A stretch of 35,504 nucleotides of DNA from Deltaproteobacteria bacterium. GTDB lineage: Bacteria; Myxococcota_A; Polyangia; JAAYKL01. The notes under the pieces are model-generated. The model was given only the letters and a program-made list of their open reading frames with translations, ran no database searches and was not told the DNA's origin. A program made the translations under genes and the position numbers. The stretch spans positions 1-35,504 of the forward strand of contig JAFGXQ010000218.1 in NCBI GenBank assembly GCA_016936575.1, in the 5' to 3' direction. Below are positions 34,463 through 35,504 of this stretch, one piece after another (the first letter of the stretch is position 1; each line of letters opens with the position of its first letter).

Positions 34463-35230
34463 ATGATGAGTGAACGCAATCGACTCTACAATCTGCTGCA
34501 CACCGGGAATCCCGGAGATGCTTCGTACTATGCCCGCTGCTGCAACCCCGAAGAACGCGTGCTTGAAATCGGCTGCGGCAACGGGCGCATCGCGAAAACC
34601 TTGTGTGACCATGGATGCCTGGTTCAGGGCATTGACAATGATCCGGAAATGGTCGAAGCGTTTCAAACACACACCGCATCGTTGACTCCTTTGCCCGCTT
34701 GCCATTTGGCGGACATGCGCAGCTTCGCGCTGTCACATCGATTCGATAAAGTGATTATTCCGTTCAACGGACTGCTGTGCATGACCTCTGAGGCCGATGT
34801 CATTCGCGCATTGCAGCGTGCCGCGGCGCATCTTGAAGAAGACGGCGAGCTGATCTTCGATATGTATTTCGTACCCGACAATTTTCAAAACACCGGCGAA
34901 GAAGAAGAATCGTATATCGACACCACTGTTCTCGATGACAACGGCACCCGTATCGAGGTGTATGAAAAAACCCTGGTGGGGACAGACCCCCAGCGGTTCG
35001 ATACGTCGTATATTTTTGTTGCCAACCCTTACAGCTCCGATGAGAAGCAATTTGAAATGACCATTGCCCAACGCTGTATTTACATCAATCAACTGCCCAC
35101 ACTATTGGGCGCGGCGAGTTTAAAAATGACCACCCTCTCCCCCGATTTTCAGCCAAACGCCCCGATCACCGAAGATACCGAACAGATCGTTGTTCACGCC
35201 CGTAAAAAAGACGCAAACAATGCAGAATAA
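34463..35230 (+). CDS. Class I SAM-dependent methyltransferase
   Basis: A 255-residue Rossmann-type methyltransferase. Motif I VLEIGCGNGRIA (about residues 33-44) binds SAM. GIDNDPEM is motif II, and the acidic DKVIIPFNGLLC near 95-105 is motif post-I/III. The C-terminal part (about 140-250) is a beta-rich substrate domain with IAQRCIYINQLPTLL. Either of two adjacent ATGs (34463 or 34466) could start it, and neither has a strong ribosome site. It follows the HEAT gene by 9 bp, closing the operon. Substrate unknown; small molecules are usual for this subgroup. Confidence 0.88.
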   Translation: MMSERNRLYNLLHTGNPGDASYYARCCNPEERVLEIGCGNGRIAKTLCDHGCLVQGIDNDPEMVEAFQTHTASLTPLPACHLADMRSFALSHRFDKVIIPFNGLLCMTSEADVIRALQRAAAHLEEDGELIFDMYFVPDNFQNTGEEEESYIDTTVLDDNGTRIEVYEKTLVGTDPQRFDTSYIFVANPYSSDEKQFEMTIAQRCIYINQLPTLLGAASLKMTTLSPDFQPNAPITEDTEQIVVHARKKDANNAE

Positions 35231-35504
35231 ATAATACTGGTTCGTATAAAATAGAATTCCCGGGGGACGTAGCGTCTCCTATCCCTCCTTTCCCTTGGAA
35301 AATCGTGTGGTTAACAGTTCGAAAAACAGGGGTATTGGAAGACGCCACGCCGGTCCTGTTGAAAGACAGCCGTCTTCTGACCAAAACCGATCAAACCGGT
35401 GTCGGATGACTGTGGACTATTTAGTCGTCCCTGAAAAAAACAAAAAGCTGTGTTGATCCGGGGTGTTAATCTTTTTCAAGATGTGATCAGATTGCAGGAA
35501 ACGA
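35231..35504. other. Right-edge region, no gene called
   Basis: The last 274 bp hold no gene I can support. A 34-codon plus-strand GTG frame begins near 35306 but lacks a good ribosome site. A short inverted repeat GACTA-TT-TAGTC near 35414-35425 is followed by an A-run, not a T-run, so it is not a plus-strand terminator. The next gene probably starts beyond the window. Confidence 0.5.

Noticed and set aside
35306..35409. 34-codon GTG frame at the right edge
   Set aside because: Too short, weak ribosome site, no recognisable motif.

Overview
The window looks like a chromosomal stretch of a Gram-negative bacterium with moderate G+C. The evidence is an OmpA-type envelope protein, BamD, several lipoproteins and two predicted outer-membrane beta-barrel proteins. 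Two proteins carry thrombospondin type 3 (TSP3) calcium-binding repeats. A poly-aspartate outer-membrane protein, a von Willebrand A (VWA)-like exported protein, a PilZ/receiver-like protein and a tig-clpP-clpX-lon block together suggest a deltaproteobacterial lineage in the broad sense (Myxococcota, Bradymonadota or a relative). That placement is inferred from gene content, not from a phylogenetic marker. I see no tRNA, rRNA, CRISPR array, phage or insertion sequence.

Layout. 1-3.9 kb: a TSP3/OmpA protein (minus) diverges from bamD (plus), which converges on a TPR lipoprotein (minus). 3.9-7.7 kb: guaB (minus) diverges from a three-gene unit made of a 10TM heavy-metal exporter-like permease, an ArsR-rhodanese fusion regulator and a 2x[4Fe-4S] ferredoxin. 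Two matched 18-bp palindromes lie in front of this unit. 7.7-10.9 kb: a Nudix hydrolase and a large membrane-anchored protein that I read as an AMMECR1-like domain joined to an alpha/alpha toroid (minus). 10.9-14.6 kb: holA, rpsT, a secreted protein, a Crp/Fnr regulator and two tandem DUF4491 membrane proteins. 14.7-22.1 kb: a PilZ protein, then trigger factor, ClpP, ClpX and Lon on the plus strand, which together form a protein-folding and proteolysis cluster. 22.1-25.3 kb: a TSP3 envelope protein without an OmpA domain, a VWA-like exported protein and a small membrane protein. 25.3-28.5 kb: a poly-Asp outer-membrane protein followed by a DUF4105 protein (minus). 28.8-35.2 kb: a homocysteine methyltransferase/methylenetetrahydrofolate reductase fusion, a GT4 glycosyltransferase, a zinc-ribbon protein, a ROK sugar kinase, a HEAT-repeat lipoprotein and a SAM methyltransferase, all plus strand and mostly tightly packed.

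The most interesting points are the paired palindromes that look like the operator of the ArsR-rhodanese regulator, the AMMECR1-like/toroid fusion paired with a divergent Nudix protein, and the frequent UUG starts backed by strong Shine-Dalgarno sites (rpsT, tig, clpX and the poly-Asp protein). Also notable are the lysine/alanine-rich tail on trigger factor, the roughly 31-residue aspartate run encoded by a GAY triplet array, and a 9-bp alternating tandem repeat at the left edge. I found no convincing GC-hairpin-plus-U-run terminator anywhere.
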